Part shown: in pieces, positions 35,089 to 46,571 of the stretch
Numbering within the stretch: position 1 is the first letter of the stretch
Layout: every line of letters begins with the position of its first letter
From: Umbelopsis ramanniana AG
Taxonomy: Eukaryota > Mucoromycota > Umbelopsidomycetes > Umbelopsidales > Umbelopsidaceae
Length of the DNA: 64,000 nucleotides
Assembly: GCF_025399195.1 (NCBI RefSeq)
Contig: NW_026252136.1
Span: 117,708 to 181,707 of the forward strand
Direction: 5' to 3'
Translations under genes and position numbers: made by a program
Notes under the pieces: model-generated
Seen by the model: the letters and a program-made list of their open reading frames with translations, nothing else
What the model was told of the DNA's origin: nothing
Databases searched by the model: none

Positions 35089-36543
35089 ATGTTGAACATG
35101 ATACAACAGAAGCGGGCCATACTACTCCAGTCTTACTATAAACACCTGCTCTATCGTTCAAAGGCTGGTCCAGCTATAGCCATTTACCCAACCCAACATA
35201 ACAAAACCTTCCATTCGTCCTCTTCACACCCCGCAGCTGTGCGCTCAATCCCCGCAAGGGACAATGTGCCAATATTCTCGTCTTCCACTTCCTCCTCAAT
35301 ATTATCATTATCTCAACAAACAGCTCAATACTCTGTGCTTTATGAGCCACTGCAGCCAAGAATCCCTGCTTGCGACAACACTGGCCATTTATCGATTGTA
35401 GATTATTTTGACCCCGCTTATGTCCCGCATAAGCCAGCTTATATCTTTAACCATGCAGCCTCTGGCTTTGCCAAGCCGGGCCGCACGGTCTGTATAACAC
35501 CAGAGGAAAGTGTCCATTACTTCAGTGTGCAAGTGGGGGAAGACTCCTATTTCAAGCGCTACAATGCTCTCGGGGTGGCTGACGGTGTCGGCGGCTGGAG
35601 AAACCATTCAGGCAAGCAAATAAGACCTTATTTTTTCAGATGACGCTGCGGTAAAATGTTGCTAACCAGCCCTTTGTGTTTCCAGGGGCCAACCCAGCAC
35701 TTTACTCGAGGAAACTCATGCACTATGCGTACCTCGAAATGGAACAACTAGATCTTTCGTCCACACCCCCTGCGTCACTTTACAGCCGAAAGATCGATCC
35801 GGTGGAAATACTGCAGCGCAGCTATGACAAAAGCTCACAGGATGCCAAGCATGAAGGCATAGTAGGTTCTTCAACTGCTTGTGTAGTGGTCTTAGGCAAC
35901 GATGAGCTGAAGATTGCCAACCTCGGGGACTGCGGATTGTCCATTATCCGGCATAACAATTTTGTTTTCCGTACGGAAGAACAACAGCATTCGTTCAATT
36001 TTCCTTATCAATTAGGAACAGGCTCATTTGATTCACCTCAAGACGCACAGGTGCATATATTTTTTTTCTTTACCAGCATCTCTCAGGGCATGATACATGA
36101 TATCGTTTTCTAACAAATCATTTCCACAGCAATTCACAGTCAAGGTGGAGAAAGGCGATATCATCATCTTGGCATCGGATGGCTTGTTCGACAATCTATT
36201 CGACGATGATATCCTCGACATTGTGTGTGAACAGGTGTCTCCCAAATTGGAAGGCGTTTTGACCACAGGACCAGATTTTCCGGAAATCGATCCACAAGCA
36301 ATATCGGATGCTCTGGCGCTCCGAGCCAAGCGTGTAAGTGAAGATAATGACAACGGAAGCTCACCATTCCAAACTCGAGCCATGAAAGAAGGCATGTACT
36401 ACCAGGTAAAAATTCATCCTTGTGGTTTCTTGACTCCAAATAAATACTGTAATCGGACAATATTGACATATTCTGATCAATTTTAGGGAGGTAAAGCGGA
36501 TGATATAAGCGTGTTGGTTGCTATCATTAAAGATGTCAGCTGA
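35089..36543 (+). CDS. PTC7: PP2C-type phosphatase, PTC7-like
   Basis: Ser/Thr phosphatase; yeast Ptc7 is mitochondrial and activates coenzyme Q synthesis by dephosphorylating Coq7. Four exons (35089-35611, 35686-36050, 36130-36405, 36487-36543) give 406 aa. The first 60 residues are basic and hydroxylated with almost no acids (QQKRAILLQSYYKHLLYRSK), a presequence-like region. PP2C metal-site motifs: ALGVADGVGGWRNHSG, GSSTACVVVL, LKIANLGDCGLSIIR, ILASDGLFDNLFDDDIL and GGKADDISVLVAII. The short spacing and the GVADGVGGW form identify the PTC7 branch rather than PTC1-3. The first intron (35612-35685) begins with GC; its use is forced by the reading frame across W-R-N-H-S-G-A-N-P. A 12-bp-downstream Met is an alternative start. 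Confidence 0.94.
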
Positions 36544-36846
36544 GCCGCCTGCGACAGTAGACCCAAAAAACAGACGTTGAAAAAAGAATTGCCCGGCAGC
36601 GCCAATTGGCTTCTTTTACCATGCCCCTTATATGAAAAGAAAACGCCCTCAAATAATGTTGGATAGACGCTATTCACCATCGATAACTTGTGTAGATATT
36701 TTGCTTCCATGTGCCTTTTGTACTTTAAAATAAACTCCCGCTTTCAAAATGATGACGTAGGTGTATTTGCCTTCCGAGCTTTTTTATATGATCTGTTTGG
36801 TGAAACAATGTCGCTATAATTTCCAAAACACATAGATCTTAGAGCA
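36544..36846. other. Intergenic: PTC7 3' UTR and eIF3j promoter
   Basis: 303 bp between two plus-strand genes. Contains AAAATAAA at about 36724 as a plausible polyadenylation signal. Nothing else identified. Confidence 0.45.
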
Positions 36847-37799
36847 ATGAGTGATTGGGAGAACGATTTTGACGAAGACGAGCCTATCGTTCCTGTTGTC
36901 AAGAAGAAGTGGGACGACGAAGACGTTGAAGACGACATCAAAGACTCTTGGGAGGAATCCGATGAGGAAGAGAAGCCCCAGCCCGTTGCTGCTCCCGCCA
37001 AAAAGAAGATCCCTCTTGCACAAAAGATTGCCGAGCGTCAGGCAGAGGAAGAGAGAAAGAAGCAGGAGTTGGAAGCTAAGCGTTCCGAGTTGGTAAGCTA
37101 CACTTTTTTTTTCCACTTGCAGTTCCTGAGCACAGGTTTTTTGGGAAACAAGTTCTAACGCACATTGTTCACTAGGCCAACCGACAACAACCCGAAACTG
37201 ACGAGGAGGCCTTCGAGCGCAAGGAACGTGAGAAGAGACTTCAGATCGAATCTGATATTCAGAATGCCTCTGACCTCTTCTCCGGCGTTGCTGTTGATGG
37301 TAAGTCACATCCACCGTCCTTTAGTATTGACAGAATATCCATCTAATTTTGATTTTATTTTTTTATTGTATAAAAATAGATGGCTCTGAACCTCTCGAGA
37401 AGATGAAGCCTGTCACCAAGGAGCAGTTCGAAGCCTACCAAAAGCGATTGGTTGAGTCAATTAGCGCACACCAGGTTCGTAACTCATTCAGCATTTGTGT
37501 TCTAAATAGGTCACTATCCGCGACTAACCACATCGATTTGACAGAAATCTGGACAATATAAGGTCTTCTTGGAAAACTTTATTCGTGAATTGTGCTTACC
37601 GATCAAGGATCTGGAAGTGCGAAAGATTTCCTCAACTCTTACTGCACTCGCCAATGAGAAGCAACGTCAACAACGAGAAGCTGCCAAACCAAAGAAGAAG
37701 GGCAAGGAAAAGCCAACATTGCAGGGTAACCAAAAGACTGCTGGTCGTCCCGATACAGCTGCTTATGATAACTTTGACGATTTCGATGACTTTATGTAA
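36847..37799 (+). CDS. HCR1: Translation initiation factor eIF3 subunit j
   Basis: Loosely attached eIF3 subunit; helps mRNA recruitment to and release of the 40S subunit. Exons 36847-37092, 37176-37299, 37380-37474, 37545-37799 give 239 aa (usual 240-265). The acidic Trp-rich N-terminus (SDWENDFDEDEPIVP, KKWDDEDVEDDIKDSWEE) binds eIF3b in known homologues. Conserved core: KIPLAQKIAERQAEEERKK, DLFSGVAV, VTKEQFEAYQKRLVESI, YKVFLENFIRELCLPIKDLE and ALANEKQRQQREAAKPKKKG. The C-terminus is YDNFDDFDDFM, the acidic tail that contacts the decoding centre in yeast. It converges on the CacyBP-like gene with only 71 bp between stops. Confidence 0.96.
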
Positions 37800-37870
37800 T
37801 TTCTACACTGCACGCCCCACATTCTTTTCCTAAACAATCATAAAAGTACGCTATAACCATTTCTATCGTT

Positions 37871-39141
37871 TTAATGTTGATGAGAGCAATTGGGTCCGTG
37901 AGTATGGTCATTATGACCTCCAAACATATCGCTCAGTCCTGGCATACCCATGCCCATACCAGCCATGGCAGCAAGAGGGTCATACTTCCCTCCGTTCGCC
38001 TTCATATCACGAGCTTGTTTATAAGTCTCTTCCATCATACGTCTCGTTTCAGGGTCACTGTTCTCGAACATTTCCTTCATTTTGGATTGCATATCTTCCG
38101 GGAATTGGCTAGTGGGTGCTTGTTTTGGGACTTCACCTGCGGCAAGGTTCAAGTTAGGAAGAGCTTAATTGGGCAAACTCACATTAAATCAATCACATTC
38201 ACCTTTTTCCTCAGCTCGAACGAGCTCATTGTATACATCACGGGTACTCTTATAGCGTAACTCTGGCCACTGTTTACCTTGCTCCTTCTTGCGCAAAAAG
38301 ATGATAATTTGCGCTTTCTTAAGCTGTGGGCCAACGAAGTGAGTGATGTCCCCGCATTATCACAACATGATTACCAGCTATCCGTACCTTTACCCGACAC
38401 TTTTCGGGAACGACTTCTTTGGCAAGTTTTGAAATCTTAAAGTTGTAGTTCGCTCCATTATGATTGTACTAGAATCATTTGTAAATCTCACAAGTGTTTT
38501 TACATGAATGTAAATCCTCAATTGACTCACTTACCACATCAAAATTTACACTTTGCGTTTGAACGTCCAGCTTGTATTGATCTTCCGTGAGGGTATCTGC
38601 GTCTTTGATATTGATATATAACCTGAAATAAAATGTGTGGGCGTACGCTTAGCAATTGGAAATGTTCCGATATACCGGTCGGCGTCTCGCTCATTTGCCA
38701 CCATTCCATTGGTTTCCTATAAACGCCCAGCTTACATTACAGACATATCCGATTGGTCCCAGCCATAGCCTGTTGTAATGTATACATTCTGGATTTTAGC
38801 CTGTCGAGACATCATCACAATAAGTGGCAGGCATACACCAAGGTTGACAACAAGAAAACCAGCAAATACATTACCTTTTCTCTTCCAATAGGCTGGGGCA
38901 TAACCTTCCCTTGGGCCGCCATTTCCGCTTCACGCCTCTTTCGAGCTTCCTCGAGCCTTTGTCTCTCTTGTGTCTTTAATTCTTCTTGTTTTTCTGAATC
39001 CTCTGCCCGTTCCAATAGTTTTTGTGATTTTGAAATGACGGTATCTAAAAGCGCTTTCACAGAATCTCTCTCGGCGAGATTCTTCAACCGCTCAAGCTCA
39101 ATAATGTCTGAGCGATGGGCTTCTGAGCCGGTGGTTGCCAT
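37871..39141 (-). CDS. CacyBP/SIP-like CS-domain protein
   Basis: Six exons (39141-38875, 38800-38746, 38622-38535, 38468-38388, 38323-38203, 38161-37871) give 300 aa. The helical N-terminus (IELERLKNLAERDSVKALLD, then RQRLEEARKRREAEMAAQGK) matches the Siah-interacting region. The CS domain carries the family signature ITTGYGWDQSD and the strands LYINIKDADTL, YNFKISKLAKEVVPEKCRV, KKAQIIIFLRKKEQGKQWPE. The C-terminal SGS-like part reads MKEMFENSDPETRRMMEETY. In animals CacyBP links Siah-type ubiquitin ligases and Hsp90. Unlike human CacyBP the protein continues with a Met/Gly-rich segment and ends HNDHTHGPNCSHQH, a His/Cys tail that could bind metal. The intron at 38162-38202 is only 41 bp and uses an AAG acceptor. 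Confidence 0.85.
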
Positions 39142-39942
39142 GTTGTCAGTGAATTAAAGCGGCTGAGGATCCGATTGAATGATTGCACGGGCGTAAAACT
39201 TGGGGGAGAGATTCCAGCTCAGCCGCCATGGTGACTAGCACAAAATTGACAGGCTCGTATCTTTTCATTAGGTGCAAGAGGGCAGCGTCAAGTCGTCAGA
39301 TTACAATATTTTAGTCTGGTTGACATGGGGTCATACTGCAATACTGCTGCACAGTTTTTTCATTCATTTGGATGGGTATTGCTTTCTGTGGGACTACTAC
39401 CAACCTTGACTTCATCGTTTCGTAAAAGGAGAAAACGCTCACGGCATGAAATGACACACATTCTCACCGCTACTCCCAAATTTAAACAAGCCTCTCACAT
39501 GGATGGAAAATAATGACATGGTGTAGTGGACCATATGGGAAGTGAACGATAACAAAAGGAATGAACGCTGATTAATGACCTTCCTTTGCATCATTCCTGC
39601 CACCCCTTCATAACCAGTGTTTTACCTAGCTGGTTATTATTGAGGGCAGACGTGTTTAGAAACGTATACATCAACCAACAAAACTCATGGTTGGTGTTGC
39701 TAGCTGGCTGCAAAATGATGTTATATGATGCAAACTCTGGTATTAATGGCGTGAAACTCATCGTTAAAATTTTGCGATGATTTTTAATAAAAGATGCGAT
39801 GCAGGGTGACAAATGGGGAGTCAATTCCAACGTCATTGGTTGGATAGGAAAATGCCTTCGGGGGGAGCCTTTCAGATTGAAACATGCCTGCGGCTTACAA
39901 ACAGGAGATGGGGTGGCTGTCTCGTGACCATGACTCATTTCT
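39142..39942. other. Intergenic upstream region, divergent promoters
   Basis: About 800 bp between the CacyBP-like start and the promoter of the 147-aa gene. Short open frames on both strands have no recognisable content. No RNA gene or repeat seen. Confidence 0.4.
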
Positions 39943-39950
39943 TATAAATA
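39943..39950 (+). promoter_or_regulatory. Candidate TATA box of the 147-aa acidic protein gene
   Basis: TATAAATA in the context TTTCTTATAAATATG, about 200 bp upstream of the ATG at 40152. The intervening sequence is a pyrimidine-rich leader with a complete 13-codon upstream ORF at 40083-40124. Confidence 0.55.
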
Positions 39951-40151
39951 TGTAGGCTTCCAACCCGATGGAGTCCATTCTATTACTTCTTTCCAACATG
40001 CTCATATCATAGTCAACTAAATCTCTACAACCTACCTCTCTCTGTTGGATAAACTACTATTATAACTTCCAAATTTCACAGCATGATCGAACGTGATAGA
40101 CTTCATCTCAGCGCTTCCCGATAGCAATTAGCAAATTTTACCTACCCAACC

Positions 40152-40595
40152 ATGACACAAACAAATAACATGAGTAGCCAAGCACCCTACATTAATGTGG
40201 CCGAGACAGCTCGGGTCAAACTCGCGGAACATTATGAGTATTCCAGAACGGATAACTCGATTCGGAGATTCGTCTTATTGTCCAATTTGCTGAGGCAGCC
40301 ACCGCAGCCTGTGCAAACAAGTGGCACAGTCGATCTCTCAGCCCCATTCCAGAAAAATGATGATCAACTGGCATGGTTTGATGCCTGCCTGGATGACCTT
40401 ATTTCGGACGATGAACCCACTGCAACACTTTACAATCCCGTCCCCATACCTTCGCATCCCACCGCACGACAACAACAATGGGACGAGCAACAAATAGAGG
40501 ATTTGAACGAAGATGATGAGGATGTACCCACTCTCTGTTCATCAGCCTCGAGCGACGATAGTATATGGTCCAATGATTCGGAGGATGAATTATGA
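40152..40595 (+). CDS. Acidic 147-aa protein of unknown function
   Basis: Intronless, 147 aa. The N-terminal half is mixed and helical (YINVAETARVKLAEHYEYSR, SIRRFVLLSNLLRQP). The C-terminal half is strongly acidic and Ser-rich (WFDACLDDLISDDEP, IEDLNEDDEDVPTLC, SSDDSIWSNDSEDEL). No signal peptide or membrane segment. A strong upstream TATA box and a downstream ATAAAATAAA (about 40715) frame it as an expressed unit. The start at 40152 could instead be the Met six codons later. I do not recognise the family; the acidic WFDACLDDLI patch resembles a short transactivation or adaptor motif, but that is only a resemblance. Confidence 0.65.
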   Translation: MTQTNNMSSQAPYINVAETARVKLAEHYEYSRTDNSIRRFVLLSNLLRQPPQPVQTSGTVDLSAPFQKNDDQLAWFDACLDDLISDDEPTATLYNPVPIPSHPTARQQQWDEQQIEDLNEDDEDVPTLCSSASSDDSIWSNDSEDEL

Positions 40596-41491
40596 ACCAA
40601 TCCATGAGCCATCTAACAGGATATATCGTGCAATCTTATCTTCGTTAAACCGAAGGATATATAGATGAAATTATTCAGCTAAAGTAATTTTTTCTTTCCC
40701 TCCCATTGTATATAAAATAAAACGCTCGGATACAAAGTGAGATTCTGGAGGTTCAGTGCCTGAAATATGCACACCAAGTACCTTGAGTGGTTTTGTACGA
40801 CATTTTATGCCACAGTGGTGCATTTGAGAAAGTGTGGTTGCCGTGCTTAGGTTAGCATTTCACAGGAATCAAAAAGTATGCATCATGTCTGGCGTGGGTG
40901 TCTGGGAGCCCTCACCCATATTTAGTTGCAGTATTGCACGGGATACATTGTATTTTCTATCATGTTTGCAACATGGACAGTACGTTGACCATCGATGAGC
41001 GTAAGCGGATCTTTTTTATGACTTGTGGGACGTTTGGATTCTGGGGAATTGCCGGTGAAGCGAACCAAACCTTGGAAAAAAAAAAAAAAAGGAGGAACTA
41101 GCCCATATTGTGCGCTCGCTCTGCTGTACCAGCTGGCTGATTTTTCTATTATTAAAGATAATTAGATGGAGTATTACCGTGCAGCGATAACATATCTTTG
41201 TGGCCCTCTCTTGATGATGTGTTGGAAATAGAGATGAATTATAGCTATCTTTATGTAAACCGACCGACCTTTTTTTCCAACCTTTTACTTAACAAACAAG
41301 GCCTGTGACAGGTTCGTTGCCGATCACGGCCGCTGATTGGTGTGATGGCGTTTTGCCTCATTGTGAAATAAAAAAAACCACTCGGCATGTGAACCATGAC
41401 TGCCATTTTCCCAATTCGCCACCGAAAAACCAGAGTCTTTTTTTGGGTTGCCGCCTGCGTTGCCACTTATTGTGATCGAGAGTCATCCTCC
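40596..41491. other. Intergenic: 3' UTR and Zn2Cys6 promoter
   Basis: About 900 bp. Holds a 15-nt A run at 41076-41090 and the inverted CCAAT core ATTGG at about 41336-41340. An alternative in-frame start of the downstream gene at 41396 lies here. No gene recognised. Confidence 0.4.
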
Positions 41492-44319
41492 ATGGAAAGC
41501 GACCGTGACTCCACATCCTCAGCTATGACAAGTCTTCAGGGAGAAGCATCCAATGAAGATGCAGGTAGTAGCCAGCCACCTTCAAAAAGAACTCGAGCTA
41601 CTTCGACAGCCGAACCCACCGAGGAAATCTCATCTGCGCCAGCAACATCCTCGAAACGTATAAGAATGACAATGGCATGTGAACGATGCAGGTAATACAA
41701 ATTGTTTACTATATCATATTTCAACAGTAATCCTAGTATCATCACAACTGATTTTGTTTGCCTACTGGTTGACACCCGTCCCACAGGACCAAAAAAGGTA
41801 CACACCGATTTCATTTCAGCCAAATCCTCAAGTCCCCGCCCCGCTGACTAATCTTTATATCATTCCAATAGTAAAATGCGATTTCGCTCATCCAGTGTGT
41901 ACTAGGTGCAAAGCAGCAGGAGGTAAGAGGGTGTTGTTAGCTGTGTAGTTTTGGTGCCTGGTCGGATGCTGGAATGCTGAGACTTACTTTTTAAACTTTT
42001 CTGGGGTTCTGTATTACTTTAGTGCAATGCTGCTACGGAGGCAAAGAAACTCAGATTGACCTTTTCAATCTGATTCGGTTGAATGATACGGTGGAGTCGT
42101 TGCAAGAGCGGGTACGATCCATTGAGTCGAATCTTACAGATATACGGTCCAATACTCAAATTGTAGTTGATGAGGTCAGGATCAAACATGAAAATCTCGA
42201 TCATGCTGAACGAGAACAACAACGCACCGTTGAGCATCCAGCGAATATGCTACCTGAAAGCTCGAAAATCGTCAAAAGTAGGCCAGTTGTTTCAGATCGC
42301 CCATCGTTGGCCGACCAGATGGCCATGCGACTGCCCGCACCAAAATCAAATTGGAAACTTTCTTTAACACATTCTGGGTTACGGATTGACACCGACATAT
42401 TATCCATGAGCGATCTTTATGACATTCTCTTTACCGGCATGCGCAGTCGAGGCTCTATGGATGAAATTGATCATGAAGTTGCGTCGCCCGGATCATCATC
42501 AGAAAGTTCCAAAACATCCCTAGAGCATACAGTGGTCGCTAAGTCACATCCGCTCTGGAAGAGCAAGACCAAAACATTCCCTCTCTATAGTATGTGGGAA
42601 CCAGCAACTCATAGCGAGACCAAAATGCTTGATTCAAATGAGTCCTTCACGCCTGCTTTACTAGAGCAATTAATCGACATTCACCATGAATGCTTTCTAT
42701 GCTTTCCTATGGTCGACATTCTCGAATTTAAAGAGTTATTCAGCAGTAATCGAGCTGACCCTCTTTTGGTCAACGCTATTCTCGCCTGGTCAGCAAGACA
42801 CGCCGCCATATACCATGGGCTTTTTCCCGGAAAGGACCCCAACTCGGTCGGTGAAGAATTTTTTGAAATATCCAAAAATATTTTGAAGGAACGATTTTCA
42901 AAAGCCACCGAAGTCAACATGCAGGGATTGCTGATCATGTATGTCTATTGTATTGGCAAAGGTGGACCTAAAAAGGCAGAGTATGAGTCAGAAGCGTACT
43001 TGTATCTAGGCATGGCCATACGCATGTGCTTAGACATGCGAATGCACATGGAACATCCTGGTCAAAACCGTGTGCACGCGGAAAAGCGAAGACGTCTCTT
43101 TTGGCTGTGTTTCTTTTTGGAAACCTTATGCTCAGCTCACTCAGATAAGCCATTCTCCTTTCCGGAAGATCAAACGCATGTTGTCGAAGCCATAGACACA
43201 TTGCCAAGCGAAACGGATGAATGCTACTTTCGGGTTCAATTCACCAAACACCGATTCAAAATCACACAAATTTATCGAGAAATCGCCATTGCTTTAGAAA
43301 AGAAAGACCCTTATTTTTCCAGAGTGACACAACTCGACAAGAAACTCACTGAATGGTTTCATCAATTACCGGATTTCTTTCGATATCAAAAGGGGGATCT
43401 GTCAAAAAGGCAATGGAAAAGCACATCGTTCCGAGAACAAGGGTGCATCAAGTTGAATATCGAGATGAACTTTCAACTCTGTCAATTGTATAGTGCATTT
43501 ATGGAACCTCCAGGAGAGACCAATTCGGCCGTAGGACTGATTGCTGAGCAAAACTGTGTACGCGCTGCCGATACGATTGTCGAACTGTTGGAATGCTTTA
43601 GTATGCTGGAACAACGATGGTGCCACTTTACGCTGGAGAATCTGATGATGGTCACATCGATATACTCGATGCTTTTACTTAAAAACGAACAGGACACTGT
43701 TCAATCGGCCAAGCATCATTTACGTAAAATCGTTACCATACTCATGAACGCACCGGTCAGACAGCAAAAGCAAGTAGTGAATTTGATCCAACAAATACAA
43801 CAATTGCTGCTGCAAAATGGTGATCATAACACCACCTCCACCCCTCCTCAATCCGACATGGCTACCACCGCGACATCCAGAGCTTCTCATGATTCAACGC
43901 CCCCTCCCAGAGCACCATCCACCACCGTCATTAATTATCCCGACAATCACGAAGCTGTCGTCAACTATAATGTATTACCACTCTCCAACCCTAATCATAC
44001 GTATTCACCACCACAAATAGCATCCACAGCAACTCCACTGGCCATTCACTCGGAGTCCATGCCACCACCGTTTGAGATGCCTACTCATTTGACGGCTGGC
44101 GACTTGTTTCAATTTACAGATTTTGTGTATACCCCGACGTTAATGGATTACGACCCCATGGAAGAATATCGTCAACAGGATCAGTCCAGAAACATGCGTG
44201 TGCCACAACTACGGAGACCTTCGTACCAAGAATTTGTAGATAACAGAATGGGTAGTTACAATGGAGGCACTCCAGATCAATATATGGGCCCTTCCTTTGT
44301 ATACTATTCCGATAAATAA
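41492..44319 (+). CDS. Zn2Cys6 fungal transcription factor
   Basis: Nuclear transcription factor. Exons 41492-41691, 41787-41797, 41872-41922, 42023-44319 give 852 aa (884 if the in-frame Met at 41396 is used; its 32 extra residues look non-conserved). The binuclear cluster begins ACERCRTKKVKCDFAHPVC and continues TRCKAAGVQC, spacing C-x2-C-x6-C-x6-C-x2-C-x6-C, and is spread over all four exons, one only 11 nt long. A linker and short coiled coil follow (LNDTVESLQERVRSIESNL). The middle homology region spans about 270-450 (IDIHHECFLCFPMVDILEF, GLLIMYVYCIGKG, YLYLGMAIRMCLDMRMH, EKRRRLFWLCFFLETLCSAH). The last 180 residues are Pro/Thr/His-rich. Target genes are unknown. Confidence 0.93.
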
Positions 44320-44781
44320 AAATGTATTTTGGGGTGAGCTGAGTCTCTCCCCCGAAACCCCGCGCTTTCATCTTCTCTTAGGTCCCAGCTAACTGGTTTA
44401 CATTTCGTTGAACAAACAACGATTTAAAAATAAAAATGAAGAGAAAAACAGAAGGTCCATGCGCTAATCCCAATCGACATTAACGCCATGCTATATTTAA
44501 TGGTGCTGCTGGACATCAATTGTTTGGGGGGAAGGGTAAGAAAAAAAAGCTAGTGTACAAAGATAATGTGTGGATTAGATCGTATAAACAAAAAGACGTA
44601 AGTGTCGGCGGGGGGATCATCTTTTTTAATCCTGTGCAACAAAGCAATGGAGTTGTTAATGGTACCCTAAGTCGAGTCCTGGTCCATTTCCGTGTGAACA
44701 TAGACTTGCCACGGGCGTTTAACCGAAAAATTTAAGCACTGGACTAGTTAAAGTATCGTCATACCCCCAAAATTATGCAGA
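44320..44781. other. Convergent 3' region
   Basis: 460 bp between the stops of the Zn2Cys6 and SH3 genes. Contains AATAAAAATG overlapping the first stop region and low-complexity purine tracts. No gene recognised. Confidence 0.45.
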
Positions 44782-46571
44782 TTAAGCGCTCGATTTTCGA
44801 ACCAAAGGCGGCTTTTGAACGTCATATCCTTGGCTGTATCGAGAGCGAGCTCCTTGCATGGACGGCCTTAGTGCTTGTATCGAGTCATCTGAAGCGAACA
44901 TAGGAGACAACTCGCCTGCATATGGAAGTGGCACTTGCGAATATCGTTTTATGAGTTGTGGATTTCGCATGGAGATGGATCGTTGTGGTGGTGAAGGTGA
45001 AGGCGTAGGTGATTCCGCTATTAGGTCAACAGGCAGGTTGCTAGTCCGCACTGATAAGGACCTCTGAAGTCGCTCAAGGCCATCGTCCGTAAGCAGATAC
45101 GAGTTCCTATTTTCGTTCCTACCTTCCCTAATAAGCATAGACGATGAAGTTGCAGTCGGGTCCGTCATGTGCTGTGGATCGTCCAACGACATTCCCAAAG
45201 CGTTAGCTACTTCCTCACTTGATATGCTAGCCACGCATAGTAATGGCAAAAGTCCCCGCTGGCATGTCGTAATATTGTCGGCTAAGAGCAGAAAACAGGT
45301 TTATGTTAATATGTCGCGTTACTTAAACCCCCCCCCATGTCAGTATGTCGCCATCTTCGGACTTACCAAGAGCCCATCCGTCGTCAAACGTGTAGATCAG
45401 ACGTGCAATATCACCTTTGGCGAGTAGGACTTCGTCTTCGCTTCGTGGATAATAAGCATGAATCACCTGGCAGTACCCATCTAGAAGAGACTGGGCTGCA
45501 AGGAACCCTTCTGTCTCGGGAGAATCGACTACCGGCGACAATTCCACCAATCTATCTGTTTCCATTTTTTGCCGATACGACATTGGCTTGGATCGGTCGT
45601 AAATGTCCCCAGTGTTGGTGGATTTGTAGTAAGGTTTGAATAGGCCCTGCTGAGGGGCTCGCCGATACTTTCGACGGCAGCACCACCAAAGAGCACCCAA
45701 TATCACAATAAACGCTAGGCAGCCGATTACAATTCCGGCAGTCGACCCTGGCGACAGTGACGAACTTGAAATAGAGAAAACTTTGCTACAATCAACGGCC
45801 GTACAGCATGATTTGGATGAGTTGTTGGAAATATTTTGGCAGTAATTACACAGCGTTTCGGTGTCGTTCTGAAAACCTAAAAATTGAAAGCTTTTTTTTT
45901 TAGCTCCTCCTCATGGATCACAGCTGGTACCTGAAATACATTGTGGTATTGGCCATCACCAAGCAAATTTTTTCCTCATATTACTTACCACAATTCAACG
46001 TCTCATTCTGCGACGCATCCACGCAGCCATTAGATGGCGTGCCGGTTAGTGCAGAGGTATTGGAACACATTTGCAGGACGGCGTTGACACCATTTGTTGA
46101 AAAGTTGGAAGTTTTTTTACATATCCTGGTATCGTTTACGATGGCGGCCACAGACGTAGCGTAGTCCTGACAGGAAGTTGTACATAGTGGGTTTGGTAAT
46201 ATATTGTATTGAAAGTTACAAGGTAATGAGACGGCAGGATCTAGTATAAGCTGAGCACATGCCACTGATGTCGAGTACTGGGCGTATGGAGTGGAGTTTG
46301 TATTGACGGGCGTACATCCAAGCTGGTCCATCCAGAATGATTGTGCGTAGGATGTGGAATTGAGGTGAGCAAGGATAGCATTGTCAAAACCGCTAATATC
46401 ATTCACGCCGCTCAGCCATGCTGGCTGTGGTAACGTTGAACTTGAGCCGAGATTAATATAGTAATTCTGGAAAGCGGGGCATGCTTTTGAATTGGTCAGC
46501 TTAAGACAGTTTTGAGCTTTAGTATTATATGGGAGTAGCAATAATATGGGTATCAGAATGTACAATGACAT
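44782..46571 (-). CDS. Single-pass membrane protein with extracellular Cys-rich domain and cytosolic SH3
   Basis: Three exons (46571-45989, 45876-45367, 45281-44782) give 530 aa. Signal peptide 1-19 (MSLYILIPILLLLPYNTKA). Ectodomain 20-240 with about 14 Cys, and many N-glycosylation sites (NSTS, NSTP, NDTR, NTSA, NETL, NDTE, NNSS). TM helix about 241-261 (AGIVIGCLAFIVILGALWW) with a CCRRKYRR stop-transfer. SH3 domain about 331-385: YCQVIHAYYPRSEDEVLLAK, GDIARLIYTFDDGWALG, then CQRGLLPLLCVAS, with the ALYDY-like and GxxP-like positions recognisable. A Ser/Pro-rich tail follows. Comparable to fungal plasma-membrane sensors in layout, but Sho1 has four helices. Candidate surface sensor or adhesion receptor; function unproven. 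It lies immediately downstream of the MCPH1-like gene (130 bp). Confidence 0.88.
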
